Of a DNA stretch of 11,870 nt, positions 1 through 7,369 are shown in pieces. The DNA is taken from the NCBI GenBank assembly GCA_934661105.1, contig CAKUIV010000059.1, forward strand, positions 1-11,870, written 5' to 3'. Position numbers and translations under genes: made by a program. How positions within the stretch are numbered: the stretch's first letter is position 1; the number at the start of each line of letters is the position of its first letter. The stretch is from an uncultured Ellagibacter sp. Lineage in GTDB: Bacteria > Actinomycetota > Coriobacteriia > Coriobacteriales > Eggerthellaceae. The notes below the pieces were generated by a model. It did no database searches, was not told the origin of the DNA, and worked only from the letters and a program-made list of their open reading frames with translations.

Positions 1-82
1 GCCTCGAAGGGGCAGGGTTGGCCGCGACCGTTGACTGTCCGTTCCCTTATATCGATTCAACCGATGAAGGTGCTTCTTTTCC
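1..82. other. Short non-coding flank at window start
   Basis: This 82-base stretch lies downstream of the kinase gene, whose stop codon is just inside it on the minus strand. I see no convincing gene, strong hairpin or T-tract that would mark a rho-independent terminator for the kinase. A TTGACT hexamer at 31-36 is not followed by a well-spaced -10 box. The kinase transcript may end further to the left, outside the window. Confidence 0.4.
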
Positions 83-3000
83 CTAACGGGTGAGCGACTC
101 GATCGTTTCGTAGAGTAGTCGCATGTCGAGAGGTTTGGTCAGGTGCGCGTTCATGCCTGCGGTGCGCGTTTTCTCGCGATCTTCCTCGAATGCGTTGGCT
201 GTCATGGCGACGATCGACGTTGTCTTCGCATCAGGCCTGTTCATGAGGCGAATTTCCCGTGTCGCCTCGAGGCCGTCCATCTCTGGCATCATCAAGTCCA
301 TGAGCACGATGGCATACGTCCCCGCCTTTGACGCCGCGAACATGTCGACCGCCTCGCGACCGTTCCATGCCTTGTCGACGACGGCTCCTGCAGAGACGAG
401 GTAGAACTCGGCGATCTCCATGTTGATCTCGTTGTCCTCCACGAGAAGCACGCGTACTCCCTTGAGGAACGCGGCGTCGGGGGTTGCCGGGGCAGGCGCT
501 TCTTCTGCGGTTCCCTGGGCGCTCTTGTCGATTTCGAGCGGCAGGCGGAATGTGAAGGTGGTGCCCATGCCGAGGGTGCTTTCCACCTTGATGGTGCCTC
601 CCATCTGGTCGAGCAGCGCTTTCACGATGGACATGCCGAGCCCTGTGCCGTTGTAATTCGTTCGGGGGCTTGCCATCTCTTGCGAGAACGGCGTGAAGAG
701 CTTCGTTTTCACGAAGTCCTCGCTCATGCCGATCCCCGTGTCGGAAATCGAGAATTCGAGGACGGCGATCTTCCCGTCGCACGAGACCTCTTCCACCGTC
801 GTTTCGATCGCGCCTCGGGGCTTGTTGTATTTGATTGCATTGCTGAACAGGTTCAATGTGATTTGACGCACGCGTAGCGCGCTGCCGATGAAGCGCGTGT
901 GGGGAAGCTTTCCGCGGCGCGCCGTGTGGGCGATTCCCGTTTCCCGCAGCTGCGCGTCGACGAGCAGGCGCACCTCGCCGAGCACGTCGATAAGGTCGAA
1001 CGGTTCGTGCTCGAGGGCCATCTTCCCGCTTTCAAGCTTGTTCATGTCGAGCACATCGTTCACCAAATCGAGGAGATGACGTGCGGAAACCTGTATCTTG
1101 TCGAGGCATTCGCCAACCTTTTCGGGGTCGTTTCGGCCGCTTCGGCGCGCGATCTCGAGCATTCCCATGATGCCGTTGATCGGCGTGCGGAAATCGTGGC
1201 TCATGCGGTTCATGAACTCGGTCTTCGCCTTGTTGCGGGAATCGGCGCTTTGCAGGGCCTCTTCGAGGCGCTCCTTCTCGCGACGCTCGTGCTCGTGGAA
1301 TTCGGAGCTGTTCTTGATGAGGATGACGCCGCGCACGATGGGGGTCTCAATCCCCGTTTCGGCGTCGAACACGGTGTCGCGCGACATGAGGATGTTCTTC
1401 TGCAGCCAGATCGGCGAGCCGTTTACGTCCTCTTCTTGGTATTCCACGGTGATTTCGCGCGCACCTGCCTCGAAGCGGCGCAGAAGCTTCTCGGGCGAGT
1501 CGACGATCCGGTAGCTCTCGAGCGTTTCGGGGAGCACGTAGGCGCTGCGGTGGGCGCAGTAATCGCGGTAAGGGTAGGGTGCGTCGATGCCGAGGTCGCG
1601 GAAGGTGCCGTCGGGGTGCATGAACACGCGCTCGATCGTACCGTGGGTCACATCGACCGAATAGGCGGCCTCGGTGGATTCGAGGAGCGCGTCGATGTAG
1701 TCGCCGTTCTCGAGGATGGACTGTCGCATCTGGTCGTAGTAGCGCGAAAGCTGATGGCGCTCGTTCGCGGACGCTGCGGCGAAAGGCTCGAATCCTAGGA
1801 CGAAATGGTGGAGCTCGCCGTCCTCTCCGTCGAGAAAGACAGCGGTCATACGTCCGCGGTGGTCGTTTCTGCGGTAGAGGATTTCGATCCCGGCGTTTTG
1901 TCTGTTCAGGGAGGCTTTCAGGCTGTCGAGCGAAAGCGCACGCGCGATGCCGTCGCCATCTGCGGTCTCGATTTCGCGGGCGATCTGCTCGACGGCGCCG
2001 GAGAAGCTGCCCTCTTCGGCGAGGAACATGTCGGAAGAGGTGCGCAGCGTGCGGTACTGGTCGAGCTTCGCGTCGCAGAGCAGGCAGTCGGAGAATCGGT
2101 AGCCGAGCCGCTCGACCTGCCGGATGACGCGCCGGCTCGTGCGCTGCTTCTCGGCCGCTTCCTCCATTTTCGCGCGGTTTTTGTCGATGTACATGTTCTT
2201 GTCGGCGCGGCGGAACAGGTCGCGCATGGTGCAGGACTCGAAATCGGTCGACAGCGCCGTGCCGACCGCGTAGCTTATCGGCATGTCGGGGTGGGCGGCC
2301 GAGTGGTCGCGGCACGCCTGTTTCACGACGTCGAGGCGCTCGCGGACCGCGCCTTCGCTTGCGTCGCGGATGATCGCGATGAACTCGTCGCCGCCGTCGC
2401 GCCCGACGAAGCAGGAATCGCTCTCGGCTTGGGCGAGCTGCTCGGCGAACGAGCGGATGTACTCGTCCCCCTTCTCGTGGCCGAGGTTGTTGTTGATGGC
2501 TCGCAGGTTGTTCAGGTCGAACACGCAGAGCGCGACGGGCGCCTCGGGCGGAATCGGGTCGGGGCCGTCGAGGAGCTCCTCGCACTTGTTCTTGTTGGGA
2601 AGGCGGGTGGCCTCGTCGATGTACACCTTCTTCTGGAGCGCGCGGTTCTGCGCGGCGAAACGCACGGCGCGGAAAAGCTCGATGCCGATGATGACGATGA
2701 GGCCCGCGATGTCGACGACGACGATGTTCTCGAGCTGGCGCAGCGCAGTCGCCTTTTGCTGGGAATAGGTTTCGGCGAGGCTGGTCGCGTCGTCGCAGAC
2801 GGTGAAGAACGCTTCGCTCTTCTCGATGATGTCGGTGTTCTCGAAACCGATGTGCCGTACGGCGGCGATTTCCTGCACGAGCTCGTCGAAATCGTCGTCG
2901 AGCTCGGCCATCTTGCTTTGGAAAGCGTCGTCGTCGAGGCGTACGAGATCGAGCTTGTCGCTGCCGAAGCGCAGACCGTCGATGTAGGAGTCGACGGCGG

Positions 3001-3217
3001 ATATGAGCTTGTCTTGGGGAACTTGAGCGTCTTCGAGCTTGATGATGCGCTGCGTGGTGCCGCGCACGAGCCCGGCGTAGTTGACGACGCGCGCCGTGCC
3101 CTGGATGTCGACGACAAGCGACATGATGTCGAGGAACAAGACGATGAGGATGACTGTCAGCACCGACATGAGGATGCGGATGAGGTAGTTCGATTTCTTG
3201 CCCGCGGGCTTGCCCAT
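83..3217 (-). CDS. Membrane hybrid histidine kinase with GGDEF and receiver domains
   Basis: This is a predicted inner-membrane signalling protein of 1044 residues. A first membrane helix (about 11-37) and a second (about 165-184) flank an external helical sensor region of about 125 residues with no family I recognise. Next comes a GGDEF domain (about 195-350) with the intact signature GRDGGDEF near 271-279. Upstream of it is FDLNNLRAINNNLGHEKGDE, close to the metal/GTP-binding consensus. The RxxD product-inhibition site is absent. About 270 residues of divergent, possibly PAS-like sequence follow, then a short coiled coil and a HisKA domain with the H-box SHDFRTP (phospho-acceptor H674). The HATPase domain has N-box NLFSNAIKYN, G1 DTGIGM and G2 GTGLGM. 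A C-terminal receiver (about 920-1044) has D974 in LMDLMMPEMDG, T/A in MTANA and K1028. The ATG at 3217 is chosen because GGAG lies 7 bases upstream (3225-3228). A GTG at 3256 would add 13 residues but has no ribosome site. The domains are certain; the signal sensed and the output are unknown. Confidence 0.93.
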   Translation of the reverse strand: MGKPAGKKSNYLIRILMSVLTVILIVLFLDIMSLVVDIQGTARVVNYAGLVRGTTQRIIKLEDAQVPQDKLISAVDSYIDGLRFGSDKLDLVRLDDDAFQSKMAELDDDFDELVQEIAAVRHIGFENTDIIEKSEAFFTVCDDATSLAETYSQQKATALRQLENIVVVDIAGLIVIIGIELFRAVRFAAQNRALQKKVYIDEATRLPNKNKCEELLDGPDPIPPEAPVALCVFDLNNLRAINNNLGHEKGDEYIRSFAEQLAQAESDSCFVGRDGGDEFIAIIRDASEGAVRERLDVVKQACRDHSAAHPDMPISYAVGTALSTDFESCTMRDLFRRADKNMYIDKNRAKMEEAAEKQRTSRRVIRQVERLGYRFSDCLLCDAKLDQYRTLRTSSDMFLAEEGSFSGAVEQIAREIETADGDGIARALSLDSLKASLNRQNAGIEILYRRNDHRGRMTAVFLDGEDGELHHFVLGFEPFAAASANERHQLSRYYDQMRQSILENGDYIDALLESTEAAYSVDVTHGTIERVFMHPDGTFRDLGIDAPYPYRDYCAHRSAYVLPETLESYRIVDSPEKLLRRFEAGAREITVEYQEEDVNGSPIWLQKNILMSRDTVFDAETGIETPIVRGVILIKNSSEFHEHERREKERLEEALQSADSRNKAKTEFMNRMSHDFRTPINGIMGMLEIARRSGRNDPEKVGECLDKIQVSARHLLDLVNDVLDMNKLESGKMALEHEPFDLIDVLGEVRLLVDAQLRETGIAHTARRGKLPHTRFIGSALRVRQITLNLFSNAIKYNKPRGAIETTVEEVSCDGKIAVLEFSISDTGIGMSEDFVKTKLFTPFSQEMASPRTNYNGTGLGMSIVKALLDQMGGTIKVESTLGMGTTFTFRLPLEIDKSAQGTAEEAPAPATPDAAFLKGVRVLLVEDNEINMEIAEFYLVSAGAVVDKAWNGREAVDMFAASKAGTYAIVLMDLMMPEMDGLEATREIRLMNRPDAKTTSIVAMTANAFEEDREKTRTAGMNAHLTKPLDMRLLYETIESLTR

Positions 3218-3224
3218 GAACCGA

Positions 3225-3228
3225 CTCC
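3225..3228 (-). promoter_or_regulatory. Ribosome binding site deciding the kinase start
   Basis: Read on the minus strand, this is GGAG within CACGGAG, 7 bases before the ATG at 3217. The in-frame GTG at 3256 has no such sequence in front of it, so the shorter protein is preferred. Confidence 0.6.
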
Positions 3229-3328
3229 GTGCGACGTTCCGATAAGTAACCAACACTTTAGCACAGAGGGCGAGGGAGCGATTGGCGCGGATGGAAGGGA
3301 GACGCCCGTCAGGGCGATCAGCGGGGGG

Positions 3329-3368
3329 GCGAAAAAGGAAAGCGCCCGGGGCTTGGCCGCCGGGCGCT
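3329..3368 (-). terminator. Rho-independent terminator of the 122-residue gene
   Basis: Arms 3341-3349 (AGCGCCCGG) and 3360-3368 (CCGGGCGCT) pair perfectly over 9 bp with a 10-base loop. On the minus strand the hairpin is followed by TTTCCTTTTTC, a good U-tract. It lies 56 bases beyond the stop codon of the small CxCxxC gene, so it should end that transcript and separate it from the kinase gene. On the plus strand the tail is weaker. Confidence 0.8.
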
Positions 3369-3423
3369 TCGGGGTTTCTTGGTCACGCGCATCGTGCGCG
3401 ATCGGCGTGTGGGGCGCGGGTTC

Positions 3424-3792
3424 CTACAGCTCCACACGGCCGAACTTGGCGAGGATCTCGCTTGCGGCGGTGCAGGACGGGCAGTTGCACCATTTTGCGC
3501 CGGCTTCCTTGCGGGCCTTCTGCGCTTCGGCCATCTTAGCGGCGGCCTCTTCGCCCATCAGCTCCTTCGCGGGGCCTTCGGCGAACGCGATGACGCCGTC
3601 GATGGTAGTGGGGCGGCCTTCGAGGAAGTCGAGCAGCTCGGCGGTGGCTTTCTCGAAGGCCTCGTCGGAGCTGTCAGCGGCGACAGCGGCTTTCCAGGCG
3701 CTTGCCGCGTCCTTGGTGGCCTGCTTGCTCGCGTCGGCGGTCGCGAGGATGTCGGCACGTTCGGCGACGTAATCGAAAACTTCCTTGTCCAT
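3424..3792 (-). CDS. Small alanine-rich protein with C-terminal CxCxxC motif
   Basis: I do not recognise a characterised family for this 122-residue, probably cytoplasmic protein. It has no signal peptide or membrane helix. Residues 1-100 are Ala/Lys/Glu-rich and look entirely helical. The segment RPTTIDGVIAFAEGPAKELMG (60-80, roughly) is the only less repetitive stretch. The C-terminus carries WCNCPSC, with C102, C104 and C107 as the only cysteines. Three closely spaced cysteines could bind a metal or undergo thiol chemistry; a fourth ligand would have to come from elsewhere or from a partner. The ATG at 3792 has a near-perfect AGGAGG 6 bases upstream (3799-3804). The gene has its own promoter and terminator and so appears monocistronic, suggesting substantial expression. 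It is clearly a real gene; its role is unknown. Confidence 0.85.
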   Translation of the reverse strand: MDKEVFDYVAERADILATADASKQATKDAASAWKAAVAADSSDEAFEKATAELLDFLEGRPTTIDGVIAFAEGPAKELMGEEAAAKMAEAQKARKEAGAKWCNCPSCTAASEILAKFGRVEL

Positions 3793-3858
3793 GGGATGCC
3801 TCCTATCATGCGGCGGGCGCGGTGCGCGCGACGCCGCGAAACCGGTTGATCTGCACCT

Positions 3859-3886
3859 ATTATAGGGCGCGTGCGCGCGTTGCGAA
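3859..3886 (-). promoter_or_regulatory. Predicted sigma70-type promoter of the CxCxxC gene
   Basis: On the minus strand a perfect TATAAT (3864 to 3859) is preceded, at 16-base spacing, by TTCGCA (3886 to 3881), a four-of-six match to TTGACA. Transcription should start near 3852, giving a leader of about 60 bases before the ATG at 3792. The -10 box sits inside the near-palindrome CCTATTATAGG. Confidence 0.6.
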
Positions 3887-3908
3887 GTAGTTACCTTTCG
3901 GTAAGCAA

Positions 3909-3931
3909 GCGTCGCGAACGATGCGCGACGC
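3909..3931 (-). terminator. Hairpin downstream of the AEC permease, possible terminator
   Basis: Arms GCGTCGCG (3909-3916) and CGCGACGC (3924-3931) form a perfect 8-bp stem with a 7-base loop, 20 bases beyond the permease stop codon. On the minus strand it is followed by TTGCTTACC, a poor U-tract, so termination may be inefficient. A smaller TTACC/GGTAA hairpin follows at 3891-3904. If read-through occurs, the permease transcript would run into the CxCxxC gene. Confidence 0.45.
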
Positions 3932-3951
3932 GAAGCGCTCGCGGCGGGAGC

Positions 3952-4875
3952 TTACGCCATGAGCAGTGCGACGAGGGGAATGGTCGCGACGCAGGCGACG
4001 AACGTCGCCACGGCGATCCCGGCGGCGTAATCGCCTTCGTCGCCGTTTTGCGCGCTGACCATGGGCACGACCGTCATGACGGGCAGCGCGATGTAGAGCG
4101 CGGTGCAGCTCGCGATTTCGGGGGAAAGCCCAACGGCGAGGGCGATACGGCTTGCGATAAGGGGGACCGCCACCATCTTGACGGCGATCCCCACGTAAAG
4201 CTCGGCCCTTCTCAGGGTCGCGCCGAGCTTGCTGAAGCAGACCATCGCCCCGAGATAGAGCATGCACAAAGGCGTGGTCGCCTTGGTTATCGACCCGAGA
4301 ACGGTCGCGGCGATGTCGGGAAGCCCGAGGCCCGAAACGGCGAACGCCATGCCCAAGACGATCGCGACGATGTTGGGCGAGAGGAGGCTTTTCGCCCTAA
4401 AGCCTGCTTTTTGGCGGCCGCGTGCGGTGGAAAGCCACACGCCGTATGTCCAGAACGTGATCTGATCGACGAGGGTGAACAGGCACATGAAAAGGGCTCC
4501 GGTTTCCGGAAACACCGCACTGAGCAGCGGAAATCCGACAAACCCGGTATTTCCGAAGATGAAAGCGAATTGGAAGACGCGGTCTTTGTCGCCTTCGATG
4601 CGCAGCGCTTTCGCGATGAGGAAGGCGACGAGCGCGAGCGTCGCGTAAACGACGGCTGAAAGCGGGATGAGAACGATGTTGTCGGCTATGAGCTCGGCTG
4701 TGACCGAGGTTGCGGTGGAGAAGAAGATGAGAACCGGCAAGAACAGCTTGGTGATGAGCTTCCCGAGCTGCCCCATGAATTCCCGCTCGACGACCCCGAG
4801 CTTCCCCGCTGCGAAACCGAGGGCGAGCAGCGCGAAGAAAACGCCCATCGTCTCGAGCGTGGCTTGAAAAACCAT
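3952..4875 (-). CDS. AEC (auxin efflux carrier) family permease
   Basis: This 307-residue integral membrane protein has about ten hydrophobic helices spread over its whole length and no soluble domain. It matches the AEC family, whose bacterial members move organic anions such as malate and malonate; some are annotated as efflux proteins. The diagnostic segment FGNTGFVGFPLL lies at 107-118, and the C-terminal AQNGDEGDYAAGIAVATF region (275-292) matches the conserved last two helices. Family length is usually 300-320, so it is complete. The ATG at 4875 is preceded by AAAGGAGG with 4-base spacing; longer in-frame starts upstream would run across the operator and into the divergent regulator gene and are rejected. 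It is divergent from the TetR-like gene, which probably controls it. The substrate cannot be told from sequence. Confidence 0.9.
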   Translation of the reverse strand: MVFQATLETMGVFFALLALGFAAGKLGVVEREFMGQLGKLITKLFLPVLIFFSTATSVTAELIADNIVLIPLSAVVYATLALVAFLIAKALRIEGDKDRVFQFAFIFGNTGFVGFPLLSAVFPETGALFMCLFTLVDQITFWTYGVWLSTARGRQKAGFRAKSLLSPNIVAIVLGMAFAVSGLGLPDIAATVLGSITKATTPLCMLYLGAMVCFSKLGATLRRAELYVGIAVKMVAVPLIASRIALAVGLSPEIASCTALYIALPVMTVVPMVSAQNGDEGDYAAGIAVATFVACVATIPLVALLMA

Positions 4876-4935
4876 GCGTCCTCCTTTGCGTGTCGATAGT
4901 CTCAGTATGGCGGGTCCTCGATCGCGATACGCGAC

Positions 4936-4960
4936 GTTATCGTACAATATGTACGATAAC
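4936..4960. promoter_or_regulatory. Perfect inverted repeat, probable TetR-type operator
   Basis: GTTATCGTAC (4936-4945) and its exact reverse complement GTACGATAAC (4951-4960) flank the spacer AATAT. The site lies between the divergent starts of the AEC permease (60 bases away) and the TetR-like gene (18 bases away). TetR-family dimers bind such palindromes and commonly autoregulate while repressing a divergent neighbour. A TACAAT hexamer at 4943-4948 falls inside the repeat and could be a -10 box for the regulator, in which case bound protein would block RNA polymerase directly. I found no second copy in the window. Confidence 0.8.
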
Positions 4961-4978
4961 CTGAAGAAAGGTGGCCGC

Positions 4979-5563
4979 ATGCCCGACAGGCGAAACCTGA
5001 AAACGATCGCTTCGGTGAAGGAGGCCATGCTCATCCTGCTGAAGCGCAAGCGGCTTTCGGACGTCACCGTTACCGACATCTCCGCTGTCGCGAATATCAG
5101 TCGATCGACGTTCTACTGCAACTTCCGCAACGTCCATGAGGTGTACGAGCTTCTCGTCGAGGATTTTCTAAGACAAGAGACGAAAACGTTGAAATCCCAG
5201 ATCAATTGCGAAAAATGCAGGGAATCGACTTGCGCGGGCGGAGCGGACGCCTCGTGCGAGGACGCCCGGTTGCCCTACTGCGTCGCGGTAAGGAGAACCG
5301 TGCGCTACCGCGAGGTGACTCGCGAGGCGGAGTTTCTGCCGTCGCTTTTGAGGATCATCCGGGAAAACGACGAATCGGTCGCCTTCTTCGCGGAACTTGG
5401 GGTTGAGCCTGCTGTGGCGAGGAGCCTCCTGACGTTCCAGATGGCGGGATGCCACGCGGCTGCGCTCGATGCGGCGGCGGGCGAAGAATGGCCTGCATGC
5501 AAATCGGCCATCGATGCCTTCATCGCCGGCGGCATGGACGCGGTGCGCAGCCGATTGCCGTGA
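4979..5563 (+). CDS. TetR/AcrR-like regulator with cysteine-rich linker
   Basis: This 194-residue protein has an N-terminal helix-turn-helix (about 28-58, including TVTDISAVANISRSTFYCNF followed by NVHEVYELL), typical of TetR-family DNA binding. The C-terminal part is helical, as expected for ligand binding and dimerisation, but is too divergent to assign a ligand. Unusually, a cysteine-rich stretch follows the first helices: C77, C80, C85, C93 and C101, with further cysteines at 47, 158 and 174. This could bind metal or an iron-sulfur cluster, or act as a redox switch. The ATG at 4979 is chosen because AAAGGTGG lies just upstream. An in-frame ATG at 4949 lies inside the operator and is rejected. 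Its likely targets are its own gene and the divergent AEC permease. The purine permease 186 bases downstream is in the same orientation and could be co-transcribed. Confidence 0.85.
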   Translation: MPDRRNLKTIASVKEAMLILLKRKRLSDVTVTDISAVANISRSTFYCNFRNVHEVYELLVEDFLRQETKTLKSQINCEKCRESTCAGGADASCEDARLPYCVAVRRTVRYREVTREAEFLPSLLRIIRENDESVAFFAELGVEPAVARSLLTFQMAGCHAAALDAAAGEEWPACKSAIDAFIAGGMDAVRSRLP

Positions 5564-5748
5564 GGCATCGCTGCGGCTTCGCGTGGCTCGCAATTCGCTC
5601 GCGGCGCCGTTTCGGCTCGTGCCCAGCACGAGGAGCCCTTCGCCATTCGCCTTACCACCTCGCGGAAAATGTCGCGACGTTTCTTCAAAAAGCGGCTTTG
5701 GGGTGTTATTTTGTCGCTTTAACGTCTTTTTCTTGGAGAGGTATTTCA
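5564..5748 (+). other. Intergenic region with a hairpin, before purine permease
   Basis: This 185-base gap between the TetR-like gene and the permease has no convincing gene. It holds a 7-bp hairpin CTCGTGC-CCA-GCACGAG (5616-5632) with no U-tract, so it is at best a poor terminator, and an 8-bp palindrome GTCGCGAC (5671-5678). A weak -35-like TTCAAA at 5684-5689 precedes a T-rich stretch. I see no recognisable riboswitch. The permease ribosome site TGGAGAGG closes the region. Confidence 0.35.
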
Positions 5749-7236
5749 ATGGTGGAGGAGAAACAGGGGGAGCAGGCGCAGGCTTCGGGAGATGCGCCCG
5801 CGTCGGCTCCTTCGGAGAAGGCATCCGGCAAAGCGAAAACGCTCGGCGTCTTCTCGTTCGAAGGCGACATTTCGATGGCGCAGGCCATCCCGCTCGGGTT
5901 GCAGCACGTGCTTGCCATGTTCGTCGGCAACCTGACGCCGTTGCTCATCGTGACGGGGGCGTGCGGTCTGGCCGGCGGCGAGTTCGCCGAGGTCCAGCTG
6001 GCGCTTTTGCAGAACGCCATGTGGGTCGCGGGCGTGGTCACGCTCGTGCAGCTGTTCGGCATCGGCCCTGTGGGCGGCAAGGTCCCCATCATCATGGGCA
6101 CCTCCTCGGGCTTCATCGGCGTGTTCAACTCCGTGGCCGCGTCCATGGGCGGCGGGCTCGTGGCCTACGGCGCCATCATGGGCGCATCCATCATCGGCGG
6201 CTTGTTCGAAGGCGTGCTCGGCTTCTTCTTGAAGCCCTTGCGCCGGTTCTTCCCGGCAGTCGTCACCGGCACCGTGGTCTTGTCCATCGGCCTCAGCCTC
6301 ATCAGCGTCGGCGTGAACGCCTTCGGCGGCGGCAACACCGCGGCCGACTTCGGTTCGCTCGAGAACCTTTTGCTCGCGCTTCTCGTGCTCGTCGTCATCC
6401 TCGCGGTGAAGCATGCGACGACCGGGTTCGTGAGCGCGTCGTCCATCCTGGTCGGCATCGTCGTCGGATACGTTGCGGCGGGCATCATGGGGCTTGTCCT
6501 GCCCACGACGGGCGTCGACGCCAACGGCGTGGAATACACCAAGGCGTGGGTGCTCAACTGGGACAAGGTCGCCACCGCGTCGTGGTTCGCGATTCCCGAC
6601 CTCCTGCCCGTTGCCCCCGTGTTCGACATGCGCGCCATCGCGCCCGTGCTCGTCATGTTCATCGTCACGGCGGTGGAAACCGTCGGCGACATCTCGGGCG
6701 TCACGCAGGGCGGCATGGACCGCGAAGCCACCGACAAGGAGCTTTCCGGCGGCGTGGTCTGCGACGGTTTGGGATCCTCGTTCGCCGCGCTCTTCGGCGT
6801 TTTGCCCAACACCTCGTTCAGCCAGAACGTCGGCCTTGTCGGCATGACGAAGATGGTGAACCGCAAGGCGCTCGCGTGCGGCGCGATCTTCCTGATCCTG
6901 TGCGGACTCTGCCCGAAACTCGGCGCGGTGGTGTCGATCATGCCGCAGTCGGTGCTCGGCGGCGCGGCCGTCATCATGTTCGCATCCATCGTCATGAGCG
7001 GCATCCAGCTGATCACGCGCGAGCCTCTGACCCCGCGCAACCTGAGCATCGTATCCGTGGCGCTCGGCCTCGGCTACGGCATCGGCGCGAACCCCGCCGT
7101 GCTCGCCGGCGCTCCCCAGATGGTGAGCCTCATCTTCGGCGGGTCCGGCATCGTCGCCGCAGCGGCGGTGGCCATCGTCTTGAACATCGTGCTACCGAAG
7201 GACAAGCCCGCTGTGGCGGACGGCGGCAAGGCGTAA
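5749..7236 (+). CDS. NCS2 purine permease (xanthine/urate type)
   Basis: This 495-residue polytopic membrane protein belongs to the nucleobase:cation symporter-2 (NAT) family, which imports purines or uracil with protons or sodium. The first conserved helix has LQHVLAMFVGNLTP (51-64), including the family histidine H53. TAVETVGD (307-314) carries the conserved acidic residue of helix 8. The NAT signature is QNVGLVGMTK (359-368). A Gln at the first position is typical of xanthine/urate carriers, whereas uracil carriers usually have Glu, so a purine substrate is favoured. The first 35 residues are polar and low-complexity, probably a cytoplasmic tail. The ATG at 5749 has TGGAGAGG 7 bases upstream. 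A strong terminator follows. Its position next to mocA and a molybdenum hydroxylase fits uptake of a purine to be hydroxylated, but the precise substrate is inference. Confidence 0.92.
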   Translation: MVEEKQGEQAQASGDAPASAPSEKASGKAKTLGVFSFEGDISMAQAIPLGLQHVLAMFVGNLTPLLIVTGACGLAGGEFAEVQLALLQNAMWVAGVVTLVQLFGIGPVGGKVPIIMGTSSGFIGVFNSVAASMGGGLVAYGAIMGASIIGGLFEGVLGFFLKPLRRFFPAVVTGTVVLSIGLSLISVGVNAFGGGNTAADFGSLENLLLALLVLVVILAVKHATTGFVSASSILVGIVVGYVAAGIMGLVLPTTGVDANGVEYTKAWVLNWDKVATASWFAIPDLLPVAPVFDMRAIAPVLVMFIVTAVETVGDISGVTQGGMDREATDKELSGGVVCDGLGSSFAALFGVLPNTSFSQNVGLVGMTKMVNRKALACGAIFLILCGLCPKLGAVVSIMPQSVLGGAAVIMFASIVMSGIQLITREPLTPRNLSIVSVALGLGYGIGANPAVLAGAPQMVSLIFGGSGIVAAAAVAIVLNIVLPKDKPAVADGGKA

Positions 7237-7278
7237 AGGACGCGCGCGACGGCAGAACCTCGCATCATCGAGTTCAGG

Positions 7279-7313
7279 CGCCGGGAAGGGGGATTCCTCT
7301 TCCCGGCGTTTTT
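7279..7313 (+). terminator. Strong rho-independent terminator of the purine permease
   Basis: Arms 7279-7288 (CGCCGGGAAG) and 7299-7308 (CTTCCCGGCG) pair perfectly. A further GU pair and two GC pairs extend the stem to 13 bp around a GATT tetraloop. TTTTT follows at 7309-7313. On the minus strand there is no U-tract, so it should not serve the convergent mocA-like gene equally well. Confidence 0.92.
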
Positions 7314-7369
7314 CGTTGGAGGATGCCGGGATGGGGACGGCGATAGGGCGCGTCTTTCCTGATCGAGGC

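Noticed and set aside
1805..3772. Long open frame on the plus strand (655 codons) opposite the kinase gene
   Set aside because: It is antisense to a gene with clear domains, is made of Val/Glu/Asp/Ala-rich low-complexity sequence and has no ribosome site. High GC makes such shadows common.
5564..5748. Possible purine or xanthine riboswitch before the permease
   Set aside because: No conserved riboswitch core was recognised by eye; only a simple 7-bp hairpin and an 8-bp palindrome are present.
5469..7346. Plus-strand 625-codon frame overlapping the purine permease
   Set aside because: Arg/His-rich out-of-frame reading of the permease gene; the permease frame has membrane helices and the NAT signature.
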